DNA from: Cannabis sativa | Lineage: Eukaryota > Streptophyta > Magnoliopsida > Rosales > Cannabaceae | Direction of reading: 5' to 3' | DNA length: 64,000 nucleotides | Assembly (NCBI RefSeq): GCF_029168945.1 | Contig: NC_083602.1 | Span: 9,855,850-9,919,849, forward strand | Part shown: in pieces, positions 1 to 12,345 of the stretch | How the letters are laid out: every line of letters begins with the position of its first letter | Numbering within the stretch: the first letter of the stretch is position 1 | Program-made: the position numbers and the translations under genes | The notes under the pieces: generated by a model | What the model was told of the DNA's origin: nothing | What the model saw: the letters and a program-made list of their open reading frames with translations, nothing else | The model's database searches: none

Positions 1-716
1 TTAAACTTCTGTAAACAACATAAAAAACACAGCAGCAACTATGAATCAAAATTAAGCATGCAACCTATCATTTCTCTTCAAAAATTCCAAGAAACATAAA
101 AGGAAGATGAAGAAACTTTACCAACAATTAGAGATCACTAAATCTTGTTAAAAAGAGCTTGAATCACCAAGAAAACCTCCAATTCCTTGCTGCTCAAGGA
201 AGGCCGAAAAGAGAGAGGGAGAAAGCTTGAGTTTTTTCTAAATTTTCTAACTTTTTTCCAATTTTGTAAAAATGAAAATAAAAAGGTTTCAAATACTCAT
301 TTCAGCCAATAAATCAATAATAAATCAAATATTTTCACAACACTAAGTCCACTAAAGGATAAAATAACATTGGGACAAAATGACCATTTTGCCCCTCCAC
401 ACTAAAATAACATAAAGGGTACTAAAAGGGTATTTTTGGAAAATTAAAAATTCCCGACCACTCCCGACCTTCCCAATGTCTAATAAACCGCCCCGATATA
501 CTAACATACTAAGTTGTGATTTTACTGAGCCAAACACCGAGTTCCATGTTGCCGGGCACCGGAAATGCAAAATTATGAAAATCACTATATGACATAAAAT
601 GCATTTCAGAATTCAATAATAACAGCATAAATAATTATTTAAATATCTATAAATAATTTTCCATAATTAAACAAAATTAACTGCTAATTTCCAAATTAAA
701 CTAAGCGGTCTTTACA
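1..716 (-). repeat. LTR-like fragment of a Ty3/gypsy element
   Basis: The right edge (about 700-716) carries a GCGGTCTTTACA end that resembles the GCGGTCATTACA end of the LTR at 8612-10638. Further blocks match only loosely: a CCGAAA-GAGA-rich stretch near 210 and a short A/T-rich block near 550-590. It is too diverged to be the partner LTR of the same insertion, so I read it as an LTR remnant of a relative in the same lineage. No gene is visible. The left end lies outside the window. Confidence 0.45.
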
Positions 717-2459
717 TATAAATTCTATTTAAGTCTAGAACATATGAATTTGTTAATGATTATAGTGTTGTCGGCAAAGTGGAATATAATCTTGATTATA
801 TGTACAAAAGTTTATTCCCTGATTTGTCAGTTCACTGGATTTAGACTTGCATGATAATCAGCGATAGGTATTCTTACACCTTGGATAAGTGTTATGTCCT
901 TCCCAGGGCATTGGCAAAGTTTACCAGTATCGGATGTATGGAGTATACATCGGAAGGGACCGATATTGAACTTTGATTAGATATGTGAAAATTTATTGTA
1001 ATATCTATTCAATTCAATATCACCTGTTGATCCTAGATCAAATGATCTTAATCCTAATATGGTTAGGTTCGATCTCAAGAGTATTATACATGTTCTTTGA
1101 TTTGTTAATTAAGCCTACTTTTGGGTCAGGGTGATACGTACATTTTGGGAATATGATAGTATAATTGAGTGGGAGCGCTAACATAAATATGGAATCTATA
1201 ACTTCTATAGGAATTTAGAAGTGAAACGATGATATCCTTCGAGCTTGGCTAAACAGAGGTAAATGGTTAAGATCTCATTTCACTTTGCTGAAATATCATT
1301 TATACGGAGCTAAGTGTTTTAAGGATAAAATACATTGAAGGGTGTAACAGTAATTTAGTCCCTATACATGTAGATCATCTATTAGAGGATCATTGATCAA
1401 ATTAAGATTATAACAATGGATAATTAATAGCGTATCTATATCGTGAAACATATAGAGCATTCTATATAACTAAGAGTGCAATTCCAAGTTCTAAGTGTGG
1501 ATTCAATAAGGAATTAATAAGTTAGGGAATTTACATGGTAAATTCGATTCGGCTTATTGGAAGCTCGGGTATATAGGCCCATGGTCCCCGTACTAGTTGA
1601 GACCATACTGCTTGTAAGACTCAGTTAATTGATTTTAATTAATCAATTATAATTCTAAAGTTAGACTATGTCTAATTTATGAATTTTCACTAAGCATGGG
1701 CAAAATTGTGAAGAAAAGAGATTCTAAGTTCTATTTGTTAATTCAGAGACTTTGTATGTCTAATTAATAAATATATTAAATGAAAATATTATTTAATAAT
1801 TTTTTTTTAGTTATTAAATAATTGGAATTGGCATTTAAGTGGTTGAATTTGAAAATTAGAGTTTTTGAGAAAATGAGATGCCGAAATGATAAAACAGCAA
1901 AATTGCATAAGCCCAATATCCAAAGCCTAGGCCGGTCACTAGTGTAGGCTTTTATCATTTATTTTTTCATTATTTTAATGCCAATTAATTCTAACCTAAA
2001 CCTAGGTGGTTACCTATAAATAGATAGTGATGGCTCACATTCACACTTAACTCTGTCAGATTAAAGTTGAGCCTCCTATTCTATACTATAGCCGTCACCA
2101 TCTTCTTCTCTTTTCTTCTCTTTAATTTTGAACCTTGAGTGAATGAGTGAGTGCCCACACACATAAAGTGGTATCTCAATCATAGTGTGGAAGATTGTGT
2201 AGAATCCAATCAACAAGAAGGAGAATCAGCATCAAGGAAGGAGAGAAAGAGATCCAGGTTCAGATCTTGGTGATGCTCTGCTACAGAAAGGAATCAAGGG
2301 CTAGAGATCTGAACGAAAGGAGTCCTTATATGCCGCTGCACCCAATGTAATTTTTCCTAAACTTTATATGTGTTTATTTCATTGTTTTAGAATTATTATT
2401 AGGATGTTAATGAAACATACATGGTAGTAAATCTAGATCCTGGTAAAATATTTCCTACA
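717..2459 (+). mobile_element. Diverged, left-truncated LTR of the 1.89-kb family
   Basis: This aligns along most of its length with the solo LTR at 3025-4917, including the GGATGxATGGAGTATxCATC block near 933, the GTGGGAGCGCTA block near 1170, and the TATA box at 2015-2022 followed by a pyrimidine-rich leader. The right terminus reads CCTACA where the other copies have CCAACA. About 120 bp of the left end are missing, and no target duplication was found. It cuts the Ty3 integrase off at 2460. TATA position implies plus-strand transcription. It is clearly older than the two solo LTRs. Confidence 0.75.
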
Positions 2460-5013
2460 ATAGCATCTCATAGGGAGCCATCCCTATTGTACTCTAGTAG
2501 CTATTGTTGTAGGAGAACTCAATTAGAGGCAAGTACTTACTCCATGAACCCTCAAAGTCCATGACACAGGCTCGCAGTAAATCTTCAAGTATCTAAATTG
2601 TTCTTTCTGATTGACCATCAGTCTGAGGGTGAAAGATTGTGCTAAACTTCAGCTTGGTACCCATAGCTTTCTGAAAACTCACCCAAAACTTTGATGTAAA
2701 CTTTGGATCCCTGTCTGAACCAATAGATTTAGGGGGTCCATGGAGACGAACTATCTCCTTTACATACTGTTCAGCGTACTGATCCACTGAATATGTAACT
2801 TTCGATGGCAGAAAGTGAGCTGATTTTGTGAATCTGTCCACTATGACCCATACTGAATCATCGTTCTCGTGGTTCTAGGAAAACCAGTAACAAAATCCAT
2901 TTCAATGTCCTCCCACTTCCACTCAGGAAACACTAAAGGTTGGAATAACCCTGTCGGCCTTTGATGTTCAACCTTGATTTGCTGGCAGGTTAAGCATTTG
3001 GACACATAGTCCACCACATCTCTTTGTTGGGTTTTATGCCCTAAATAAAACTCATTTCAATATAATCAGATTTACTTATTAATATAGATCAGAAATAACA
3101 TTTAATGTTGCATGGTTCGCATGATTTATTTCATGATTATATGTACATAATGTATAAATTCATCTGAAACCCTTTTCACATACTTGATCCTGTTTATTGT
3201 GCTGTCAACACATTGGAAAGTAAACATGACTATGTGAATAAAGTTTCCTAGATTTATCAGACACAGGGTTTTACTGATATGATAATCTACAACAGAGTTT
3301 ACTTGCATTTGGAGAAATGCTATGTTCTTTCCAGAGCATTGGTTAAAGTAAAGCTCAGGTTGGATGCATGGAGTATGCATCGGAAGGGACCGATATTGAA
3401 CTTTGACTTAGATTTATTAAACTTACCGTAATATCTATTCAAGTCAATATCGCCTAGTTGATCCTAGATCAAATGTTCTTAATCCTGTTATGATTAGACT
3501 CAATCTTGAAAGGCTATTCGTGTTCTTTGATTTGTTAGTTAAGCCTACTTTTAGGTTAGGGTGATACGTACATTTTGGGAACACGGTAGTGCAATTGAGT
3601 GGGAGCGCTAGCATAAACATGGAATCTATAGCTTCTATATGGCGAATAGTAAGCAAAGGATGATCTCCTTCGAGCTTGACCAAACGAACATAAATGGTGG
3701 AGTACTCATTTCACATAAGCTGAAATATCATTTATACGGGGTCAAGTGTTTTAAGGATAAAATACATAGTAGGGTGTTACGGTAATCTAATCCCTTTACA
3801 GTGTAGATCATTCATATAGAGGATCATTGATCACATTAGGATTATAACAATGGATAACTAATGATGTGTCTATATGGTGGAACATATAGAGCATTCTATA
3901 TACTGAGAGTGCAATTCTAAGTTCTATGCGTGGATTCAACGAAGAATTAATAAGTCAGTGAATTTTAGTCCTAAATTCTTGATCTACTTATTGGAAGCTC
4001 GGTTGTATAGACCCATGGTCCCCCCACTAGTTGAGATAATATTGCTTGTAAGACTCATGTAATTGGTTTTGATTAATCAATTATAATTCTCAAATTAGAC
4101 TATGTCTATTTGTGAATTTTTCACTAAGTAAGGGCGAAATTGTAAAGAAAGAGTTTATAGGGGCATATTTGTTAATTATGATACTTTGTATGGTTCAATT
4201 AATAAATATGATAAATGACAATATTATTTAATAATTATTTATAGTTATTAAATAGTTAGAATTGGCATTTAAATGGTTGAATTAGAAAATTGGCATTTTT
4301 GAGAAAATCAGATGCAGAAAAGATAAAACTGCAAAATTGCAAAAAGTGAGGCCCAATTCCACCTTGCATGGCCGGCCACTTTTGTAGGGTTTTCCCTCTG
4401 ATATTTTCATTATTTTAATGCCAAATAATTCAAACCTAACCCTAGTGGAATGCTATAAATAGATAGTGAAGGCTTCAGGAAAATTACACTTAAATTTTCT
4501 ATTTTTCCTTCAGAGAAAAACCTGAGCCTTCTCTCTCCCTATCTTTGGCTGAACCCACTCTCTCTCTCTTCCTCTTGAATTTCGAAATCCTTAGTGTATG
4601 AGTAGTGCCCACACACAGCAAGTGATACCTCAATCATAGTGAGGAAGATCGTGAAGAAAGACATTCAGCAAAAGGAGTTTCAGCATCAAAGATTCAGAGA
4701 AAGAGATCCAGGTTCAGATATTGATAATGCTCTGCTACAGAAAGGAATCAAGGGCTAGATATCTGAACGGAAGGAGTCATTATATTCCGCTGCACCCAAT
4801 GTAAGGTTTACTAAACTTTATATGTGTTTATTTCATCGTTTTAGAAAGTTCATATTTAGGGTGTTAATAAACATACTTATGAGTAGATCTAAGATCCTGG
4901 TAAAATAATTTCCAACACTCTTTTCATCCCATACCACCAAAAGTAGGGTTTTAAATCCTGATACATCTTGGTGGTTCCCGGATGCAGTGAATAAGGTGTG
5001 GTGTGAGCTTCAT
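2460..5013 (-). pseudogene. Ty3/gypsy integrase fragment, interrupted
   Basis: Integrase joins retrotransposon cDNA to the host genome. On the minus strand the HHCC zinc-binding region is encoded at about 5010-4923 (HPGTTKMYQDLKPYFWW visible). It resumes after the solo LTR with KCLTCQQ at about 3010-2980. The catalytic core follows at 2841-2593, with MDRFTKSAHF, SDRDPKFTSKFW and the DGQSERTI glutamate region. The reading continues through an in-frame TAG near 2495 to PYEML, where the LTR at 717-2459 cuts it off. The C-terminal part, including any chromodomain, is absent. A further break lies between 2841 and 2975. The gene cannot give a working enzyme. Confidence 0.85.
3025..4917 (+). mobile_element. 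Solo LTR, copy 1, in Ty3 integrase
   Basis: The element begins TGTTGGG, ends CCAACA (1,893 bp), and is flanked by the perfect 5-bp duplication CTCTT at 3020-3024 and 4918-4922. There is no internal retrotransposon sequence, so it is a solo LTR, probably left by recombination between two LTRs. TATAAATA at 4454-4461, followed by a CT-rich leader, indicates plus-strand transcription. It splits the integrase zinc-binding region of the host element. The reverse-complement copy at 14802-16691 is nearly collinear. I cannot assign it to copia or gypsy without an internal region. Confidence 0.93.
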
Positions 5014-6760
5014 CTAGGATCTATTTCTTAAGCTCATCAACTTAGGAACACAAACTAGAGCTTTAAACAACAGCATTCCATTATTCAAGACTAAAAAGTC
5101 TTTAGGCCGACCAGCTATTACTTCATCTCGAATCTTAACTAGCTTGGGATCTTCCAATTGTGCTTTTCTAATTCTCTTCAACAGATCAGATTGAAGTGTC
5201 AAGTTGTGTAACTTTCCAACCACAAACGCAATCCCTTCACTAACCATTTCAGAAGCTAATTGAGGGGCTATCATAACAGTAGTGGAGATCTGCCCGGGAC
5301 CTCTTCTACTCAATGCATCAGCCACAACATTGGCTTTCCCAGGATGATACAAAATCTTGAAATCGTAGTCCTTAACCAGTTCCATCCACCTCCTCTGCCT
5401 CATGTTCAGATCTTTCTGGGTGAAAAAGTACTTGAGACTCTTATGGTCAATATAAATCTCAAAACTTTCACCATGAAGATAATGCCGCCATATCTTTAGA
5501 GCAAAAACCACAGCAGCAAGCTTTAGGTCATGAGTTGGGTAGCGTTGCTCATAATCCTTTAGTTGATGAGAGGCATAAGCTACGACTCTATCACCTTGCA
5601 TCAGAACATATCCCAGACCCTGTTTGGATGCATCACAATAAACAATGAATTTCTCTTGATCCGATGGTAAAGCTAACACCGGAGCTGTTATCAAACGTTG
5701 CTTCAACTCTTGAAAACTTGCTTCACATTTGTCTGACCACACGAATCCCTGATTTTTCTTAGATAACTTGGTCAGAGGCATAGAGATTTTAGAGAACCCC
5801 TCGATAAAACGTCGATAATACCCTGCTAAACCGAGAAAACTTCGAATCTCCGTCATAGATTTTGGCCTCGACCAATTCTTCACTGATTCAATTTTACTTG
5901 GATCAACCATAATCCCATTCTTCCCGACAATATGTCCTAGACAAGACACCTCTGACAACCAGAATTCACACTTTTTGAACTTTGCATACAACTTATCATC
6001 CCTAAGTCGCTGCAATACCATTCGAAGATGATGCTCGTGCTCCTCTTCCAATTGAGAGTATACAAGGATGTCATCGATAAACACTATGGCGCAGTTATCG
6101 AGGAAATCCTTGAATACCCTATTCATGAGATCCATAAAGGTCGCAGGAGTATTAGTCAATCTGAATGACATTACCAAAAACTCATAGTGCCCATATCTGA
6201 TTCAAAACGCAGTCTTTGGTATATCTTCTTCCCGGATTCTAAGTTGATGATAACCAGATCGTAGGTTGATCTTCGAAAACACTATCTTTCCTTTAAGTTG
6301 ATCAAACAAATCGTCAGTTCTGGGTAATGGGTACTTATTCTTAATCGTCAACTTGTTTAGTTCCTGATAATCAATACACATTCTGAGGGAACCATCTTTC
6401 TTTTTCACAAACAGAACCGCAGCTCCCCAAGGCAACACACTGGGTCGGATAAACCCAATATCAAGCATCCCCTGAACCTGCAACTTAAGCTCCTAGAGTT
6501 CTGTCGGAGCCATTCTAATGGAGCTTTTGAAACAGGTTTGGCTCCAGGTGCGAGATCAATCACAAAGTCAATTTCTCGTTGCGGCGGTAATCCCGGCAAT
6601 TCCTCAGGAAACACATCGAGAAATTCTTTAACAACTCTAACTACTTCAGGCCCAAATATTTCAGGTCTGCTAGAGTCAATTACCACCGCTAAAAATCCTA
6701 CACATCAACTTTGTAGTAGATCCCTAGCTCTTAGCACAGAAATAACCGGGATCCCAGACC
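5014..6760 (-). pseudogene. Ty3/gypsy reverse transcriptase and RNase H, degenerate
   Basis: This is the pol segment that copies RNA into DNA and degrades the RNA strand. Minus-strand pieces in order: the PR-RT linker ([14 protein letters not shown], about 6640-6600); the RT palm start ([20 protein letters not shown], 6400-6330) with [12 protein letters not shown], where the family normally has Asp, not Asn; the FIDDILVYS box near 6080; and RNase H ([14 protein letters not shown] near 5635, through ADALSRR near 5310). A frameshift near 6490 and a stop near 6180-6200 split it. The Asn in the first catalytic motif would by itself be expected to inactivate RT. Confidence 0.9.
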
Positions 6761-6761
6761 C

Positions 6762-7103
6762 CTAAACCGATCCAACATAAACAAATGGATCTTCACCTTC
6801 CGGCTGAGAAGTCACCATTTTTTGCTTACAATCTATACTGGCCGAATACTTGGACAGAAAATCCATCCCAAGTATGATGTCAAACTCAGTTAATTCTAGT
6901 TCTATAAGGTCAGCACTCAACTCCCTATCCTCGATCCTAACTAGCATAGACCTAATGCGCCTATTGGAGATAACCAACTGTTCGCTAGGCATCAGGGTTC
7001 CAAACCCTCTTTCAAGTATGTCACAAGGCCTACCCAAAAGATCAATTACCTCTGTAACCACATATGAGCGTGTAGCTCCTGAATCCAACAATACAGTATA
7101 CAA
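6762..7103 (-). pseudogene. Ty3/gypsy aspartic protease domain
   Basis: This retropepsin-like domain would cleave the Gag-Pol polyprotein. The active-site motif LLDSGATRSYV is visible at about 7094-7060 on the minus strand, and the ILGMDFL motif near 6865 marks the second half of the fold. The catalytic Asp-Ser-Gly is intact, but the ORF is isolated from gag by stops near 7110-7215 and ends before the RT linker. It is part of the decayed element at 2460-10638. Confidence 0.85.
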
Positions 7104-7214
7104 GGAGTTGTTGACAAGGAGCTAACCTGTCACCACAGAGGAACTGGCTGGAGCATCAGCTTGAGTAATGGCAAACACCCGAGCAGGTTCAGGTTTTGCC
7201 TCTGATTTTGGCTC

Positions 7215-8106
7215 TTATTTCTTTGCCTGAGGGAAATTTTTCTTGAAATGCATCACCATGCCGCACAGAAAGCATGTCTTCCGGTTGCACTCCCCCGGAT
7301 TGTGGGCACTCAGGGTAAGAATAACCCTGGCGTCCACCTCTGCCTTGGTTCCCACGGAACCGCTTACTCTACCCCGAACAACCAGATTCTGGGGTAACTT
7401 TCCTCTTCTGATCATTGGTGGAATCACCACCATCCCTACCATATACAAGAGTAGGAAAAGTTGGGGTTCCACCAACATTCGGAGTCACTCAGGGCTCCTA
7501 AAGGAATTTCACAGCACCCTCAGTCCGCAGAGCTTTCTCAACCCTTTCTGTATAAGATGTTGCTTCGTTGGTAGTGATCACCAAATCATGTCCAATCTTC
7601 ACATTCAAAAATGCCAAGTACTTTTCTTTCTTACTAAAATCTGTTGGCACATTACCCACGGCAAGCTTGGCCAGACGGTCAAACATTGTAGTATATTCAG
7701 TAACCGCCATACCCTCAGTTTGCACTAACTCGGTGAACTCCTTCCGCTTAGCATTGCGGACGACTTCATTGTAATATTTGGAGTTGAACAACTCCCAGAA
7801 TTCTTCCCAGGTCATAACAGTGACGTCCCGAGTGAGGGTTATCAAATCCCACCACACGAGAGCATCCTCCTAGAACTGAAATGTGGCGCAGGTCACCTGA
7901 TCATTTCAAACCACCCCCATAAAATTTAGAATTCGCTCAATCACTGTGAGCCACTGCTCAGCCTTCATCACATCTGGACCTCCCAGAAACACTAGAGGTG
8001 CCAGCTTGCGAAATCTTTCATATAACGGCTCCATACGGTTGCCAGCAACAGGTTGTTCTGCTGGCACCGCTGGAGCTGCAACAGCCTGAGCTTGTTGAGG
8101 AGGCAC
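7215..8106 (-). pseudogene. Ty3/gypsy Gag (capsid and nucleocapsid), degenerate
   Basis: Gag packages retrotransposon RNA. The minus-strand reading runs from 8106 (LYERFRKLAPLVFLGGPD and AEQWL, a retrotransposon-gag signature) through the capsid core at 7857-7498 (MTWEEFWELFNSKYY). It ends in a zinc knuckle near 7245 reading CFLCGMVMHFKKNF. The normal CX2CX4HX4C pattern has lost its last Cys, replaced by Phe, and one conserved Gly. Frame breaks lie near 7870-7906 and 7480-7498. About 500 bases between Gag and the LTR look like leader and the damaged Gag N-terminus. Confidence 0.85.
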
Positions 8107-8595
8107 GGCAGGAAGACCCTGCTACCTTCATCTCTGAATTTCTTCATCTTGCTGGCCGATTCGATCTTGCATTTCTACAAACCTCTGCTCCCAATCCGGA
8201 GGAGCTTATGGTGGATTTACAGGACGACCACCCTGAGCTCTGCCACGGCCATGGCCACGACCACGGGGATTTTGGGGAATCTGGTTTCCCTCACCGCCTC
8301 CAGTCTCAAAAATATTACCCTGACTTCTTGTATTCTGCTGGGCGTCCATTTATAGGACTTAGCTTGCGAACCCATAAGCCATGCTGGTTAGACAGCGATC
8401 ACAAACTTAATACCGCTTTTATGGACTTAAAGGCAACACACTTAAAACAATTAATTATAATCTATTATGCTTCCTAACATACTTTAATAATCACATAATA
8501 ATACTAAACAAGTATGGGCTTACTGAACCGTGAACTGAGCTTTCTCTAATGAAGATTGTACATGTCTTAGCAAGCTTCAGTAGTCAAACCTGGCG

Positions 8596-8607
8596 GCTTT
8601 GATACCA
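8596..8607 (-). other. Primer-binding site, tRNA-iMet type
   Basis: The minus strand reads TGGTATCAAAGC, one mismatch from the usual plant initiator-methionine PBS TGGTATCAGAGC. It lies 4 bases downstream of the LTR end at 8612. This fixes the element's orientation and its 5' LTR. Confidence 0.9.
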
Positions 8608-8611
8608 AAAT

Positions 8612-10638
8612 TGTAACGCCCTAATGCTCAGGCACGCTACAATGCTTTCTAAATTACAGTGCTATCTTTGCTAACCAAAGATTTTTTTCTTAAAACATGC
8701 GTCAAATTAAAACTTTTATAATAAGTATTAAACTTTATAATTTACATAATAATTTACAAACACCGGGATGCCATTTCTAAACTCTTATACAAAATATGCC
8801 AAAATACAATATCCAGGTCGCACAGGGACTATAAAATAAAATCCCCAGATGTCCTGAGATCGAACACTCCATGTCACGCTACCATGACATGTACAATCCC
8901 ATCCAAGTCAGGCTCACTCCTATTTAGCTTTCACCTTTCCTTTACCCGCACATGGAAGTAGAACTGTGAGTTGACAGACTTAGTAAGAAAAGCATATAAC
9001 ATATCATATAATTCTGACTTGTATCTAGGCGTCCATACACCTATTTACAAGGCTCAACAGATGAGTAAGAACGTTCTACTAAGGATACGACCATGTACCA
9101 TGTACCACATGCACTCAATATACCTTCGTACTAGTGTAGGTAGGGTATGGACCGCACCTTGAGTATTGTTAAGTGTTGTACCACAAACACCTTGTACCTT
9201 TCCGTACAAGTGCTGGTAACACCACGATGTACTTTCAGATATCATACACTTTACCAATGCACTTTGTACTGCAACCGTACAAGTGTTGGTAGTGTATGAA
9301 TCACACCATATAAGCATGCATGTACACTATACATATACATACACTTAAGTATTCATATTATACATTATACACAGTTCTTACCTTCTTTCCAGATTCAAGT
9401 GTGCTGGCCGACTTGAACGGAAAGTCACGTGCTGGATGGATGCCCTAATCACATATTAGAACTGGGTAAATCACATGCTCGAAAACCCTAATCCGGGAAA
9501 TCCAAACCTACAACTTTAGGTTTTGTTATACTCTCTATGAATGACACTAACTCAGGAAACAGGGAAACACCCAACTATAGCACTGAAATGGACGAGAATT
9601 GAGAAATCTGATTTTTTGGGGAACCCTGTCAAAACTGGTTTACCGGTTTTATAAGTAAAACTGGTAAACCGGTTTTTATACCAATCTCCCCAAAAACTCA
9701 CTAATTTGCTCAAAACTTGTCCAATTGCCACCAAACTTTCCAGAGTACCTAAACAATGTTCACACAACATATTCCAACCAAAAATCACAAAAAAACCCAA
9801 TGAAACTCAACTTGCCATTAAAGACCAAAGCTTTGAGTTCAAAACTCCAATTTCCATAAATCCAACCCCATACACTAAAACTAGCTGCAAGAAGCTTAAA
9901 CCAACTCAAATGAACCTTAAAATTCTAACCTTAACAACCATCAATTCACAAAATCACAAACTCAAACTAAAGAAAATGGTTCAAAATACATATTCATGGG
10001 TTCTAGAGTTTTACCTTTGCTTTAGTATCACAAAAACCTTGATTAATACTCCGAAAACACCAGCTTGAAGATGAATTCCCCCTGGTTTTTGCCCCAGCCG
10101 AAAGAGAGAAAGAGAGAGAGAGAGAGAGTTCTATTTTGGTTTTTTCTTTAATTTCCTTTATTTTCTTCTGAATGAAAAAGGATTTCCTAATTAATCCTTT
10201 GCTGAATGAAAATGGCCATGTGTCACCCACCAAGACAGCCACCAAACCACCACTTTAAATGACTAAAATGCCCTTTAGGTCATAACTTAGGTATTTCTCA
10301 AAACTAGGGGTAAAATGGTCAAATTCCATAACCCCGCTTAACTCTGATATTTTATTTTCTCTAAAATATTTCCCACTAGGAAAGAAGGTTCTAAACTTAC
10401 CCATGTGATCAAACTAGCCATCCATTGCATTTTTCGTTGTCGCCGAGCAAAAATTACAAAAATTGCATAATTCACATATAAGACAAATAATACCCCTAGA
10501 GTTTAATAAAATCTCCGGAATTGAGAAATTACAATTCTAATGCTCATTTTAATAATGGGGTCCACAAATTATTATAAAAATAACAGAAATTAGTCCTAAT
10601 TGCCTTTACTAATCCAAATTACTTAAGCGGTCATTACA
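8612..10638 (-). repeat. 5' LTR of the decayed Ty3/gypsy element (2,027 bp)
   Basis: On the minus strand the LTR starts TGTAATGACCGCTTAAG and ends GGGCGTTACA, followed directly by the iMet PBS. It contains three loosely related GTAC-rich blocks at about 9120-9310, a pair of near-palindromic CTGGTTTACCGG motifs at 9631-9676, and a GA-rich tract near 10105-10128. The partner LTR at the other end is not present in recognisable form. The size and TGTAA...TTACA ends fit chromovirus-like plant elements, but the chromodomain region is lost, so the lineage is inferred. Confidence 0.85.
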
Positions 10639-11515
10639 TAAAGCCCCATATTTTCATAAGTTGATTTGAAAAGAATGTTCAAAGAGGCTCTATTATTAAC
10701 CATGCACCTAGCAACCATCATGCTCCATATTCATGCAGTTATGACCAGAGGGTCATTATGAGGGAACCTGACCTGGGCAACATCTCCTTCTTTAAAGGAT
10801 ATGACAGGCTCTCCAAGCTTGAGTTACTTGGAGTCCCTTTCTTCCACAGCCAGGATGTCACTTATTTCTCATGACGGAGGGTCTGAGCATAGCGATCCCG
10901 AGCTTTACTTGTTTCGTCTGCTATGTGGGGTTTTCCTATTATGATCCCTAAGTGTCCCGCCACTGGTGGTCGTATTAGGTCCCTATTCTGGACAACTTGT
11001 GCCAGAGTTTGATCATTTTGCATATAACGAGGTAGATTGGATTATCTTTCTTGATTTGGAATTCACTTTCTCTTTTCAAATGTAGACACTTGTTTGTATC
11101 ATGACCAAATTCATTATGCAATCAGTAGAACTTAGACGTATCTCGCTTACTGATGTCCTTCTTGATGGGAAGAGGCTTCTTGTATAGGATAGTAGCTTGG
11201 GTGGCCATGTAAATTGTCTTACGAGTTTTGGTTAGTGGCCTCAGCTTGGGTGGTAAGGGCTGATTATTAGGATTCACCAGGTTAGCAGGATCAACTGGAT
11301 TAGCAGTATTGGCAGGATTTTTTAGATTGGCAGCATTAGTCAAATTAGTCAAATTAGTTGGGCCTCCCGAGGTGGGGGAAACACGAACATCAGGATCATC
11401 CATCATAGGATCCTGAGGAAAATCCAAAGAAGTAAAGGTAGTGGTTCTTCTGGTTTTAACTATGGTGATTGATCAAAATCAAAGTCAAATAAAGTTATCA
11501 ATGAAAGCACCAAAA
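10639..11515 (-). pseudogene. Tat-type Ty3/gypsy fragment: Gag C-terminus to protease
   Basis: The minus-strand translation matches the complete Tat element at 12596-25617 in order: the YKKPLPIKKDISKRDTSKF region near 11140; a CX-H-H-C zinc-finger-like stretch, FHNEFGHDTNKC, near 11120-11085; VRFPHNDPL near 10755; and a protease-region stretch, MVNNRASLNILF, near 10695, cut at 10638/10639 by the Ty3 LTR. Several stops interrupt it. A candidate PBS, TGGTGCTTTCATTGATAAC, at about 11494-11512 precedes the LTR at 11516. It is an old relative, not a copy of the neighbour. Confidence 0.75.
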
Positions 11516-12345
11516 TATTGACCTTGGATTTGGTCAACTGACAATGGAGCCTTATTTACTACTGATAACCACCGCGTGTAAATTGTAATAACAAATAATA
11601 AAAGCGACACAATGATTTATAGAGGTTTGGCACCCTTGTTTAGTGGGTAATGACCTGCTATCCTTTTAATTGTATTAATTCTAGAGATAATACCACGCAG
11701 ATCACAGGCTTAAACCTTGTAATTTCTAGCTATGGCTCTCATGAACATTACAGTAGTGAGAATTGAGTATTACAGATTCAGAACAAGAGTGATTAATGAG
11801 GAAAATAGGCTAAGTGTCTAATGAGGAAGTGAGGAGGCGTGAGAGAAAAAATTAATGGTGTGGGGCTTGAAAGACTTAGAGCAAGTCCTTTTTTACCTTG
11901 CCTAATGCCCTTTATATAATGCAGGGCTTACGAAAGATCATCATTCAAAATAGATAAATATCCCCCCTCAAAATAGGAAAAATTGATTTTCTATCTTATA
12001 TTTAAATTGCAAAATAAGATAATTAATATCCCTAAAGAATAGGTAGATATTAGCTTGAAGAAGATCCTCTATTTGAGGATTATTTACATGTGTTGGTCGG
12101 CCAACCCTATCTTTAGGGCCTAGCTAGCATATAGATCCTCATTGGCCGACAAGGGATGATCCGGCCAGGATCCCTTGGTTGGCTGTTTCCTCCTAGTTTA
12201 GTCTTGCTTGATTGCTTGGAACCCTTAACAATTGGCATATTGTGCAAGGTGACTTTGTTCACCCATTGACAAGTTGAATTCCACGTGGTCTTAACTTTTG
12301 TGAATGTGGACATGCCACGTCAAGTGGATAAAAATTTGGATATCA
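11516..12345 (-). repeat. LTR of the older Tat-type element
   Basis: This is collinear with the 674-bp Tat LTRs: TATTGACC at the start (TGTTGAC in the neighbour), an ATAGAGGTTTGGC block near 11620, and CATGCCACGTCA followed by GGATATCA at the end. A PBS-like site flanks it on the left and a G-run (minus strand) flanks it on the right. It therefore has a primer site on one side and a polypurine tract on the other, unlike an ordinary single LTR. Confidence 0.65.

Noticed and set aside
1..716. 3' LTR of the Ty3 element at 2460-10638
   Set aside because: The end motif fits, but the body is far more diverged from 8612-10638 than two LTRs of one insertion should be.
7243..7728. Plus-strand ORF of 161 codons
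   Set aside because: Antisense shadow of Ty3 gag, with no recognisable protein.
7998..8477. Plus-strand ORFs opposite the Gag N-terminus
   Set aside because: Composition and position fit shadows of gag and leader; no family signature.
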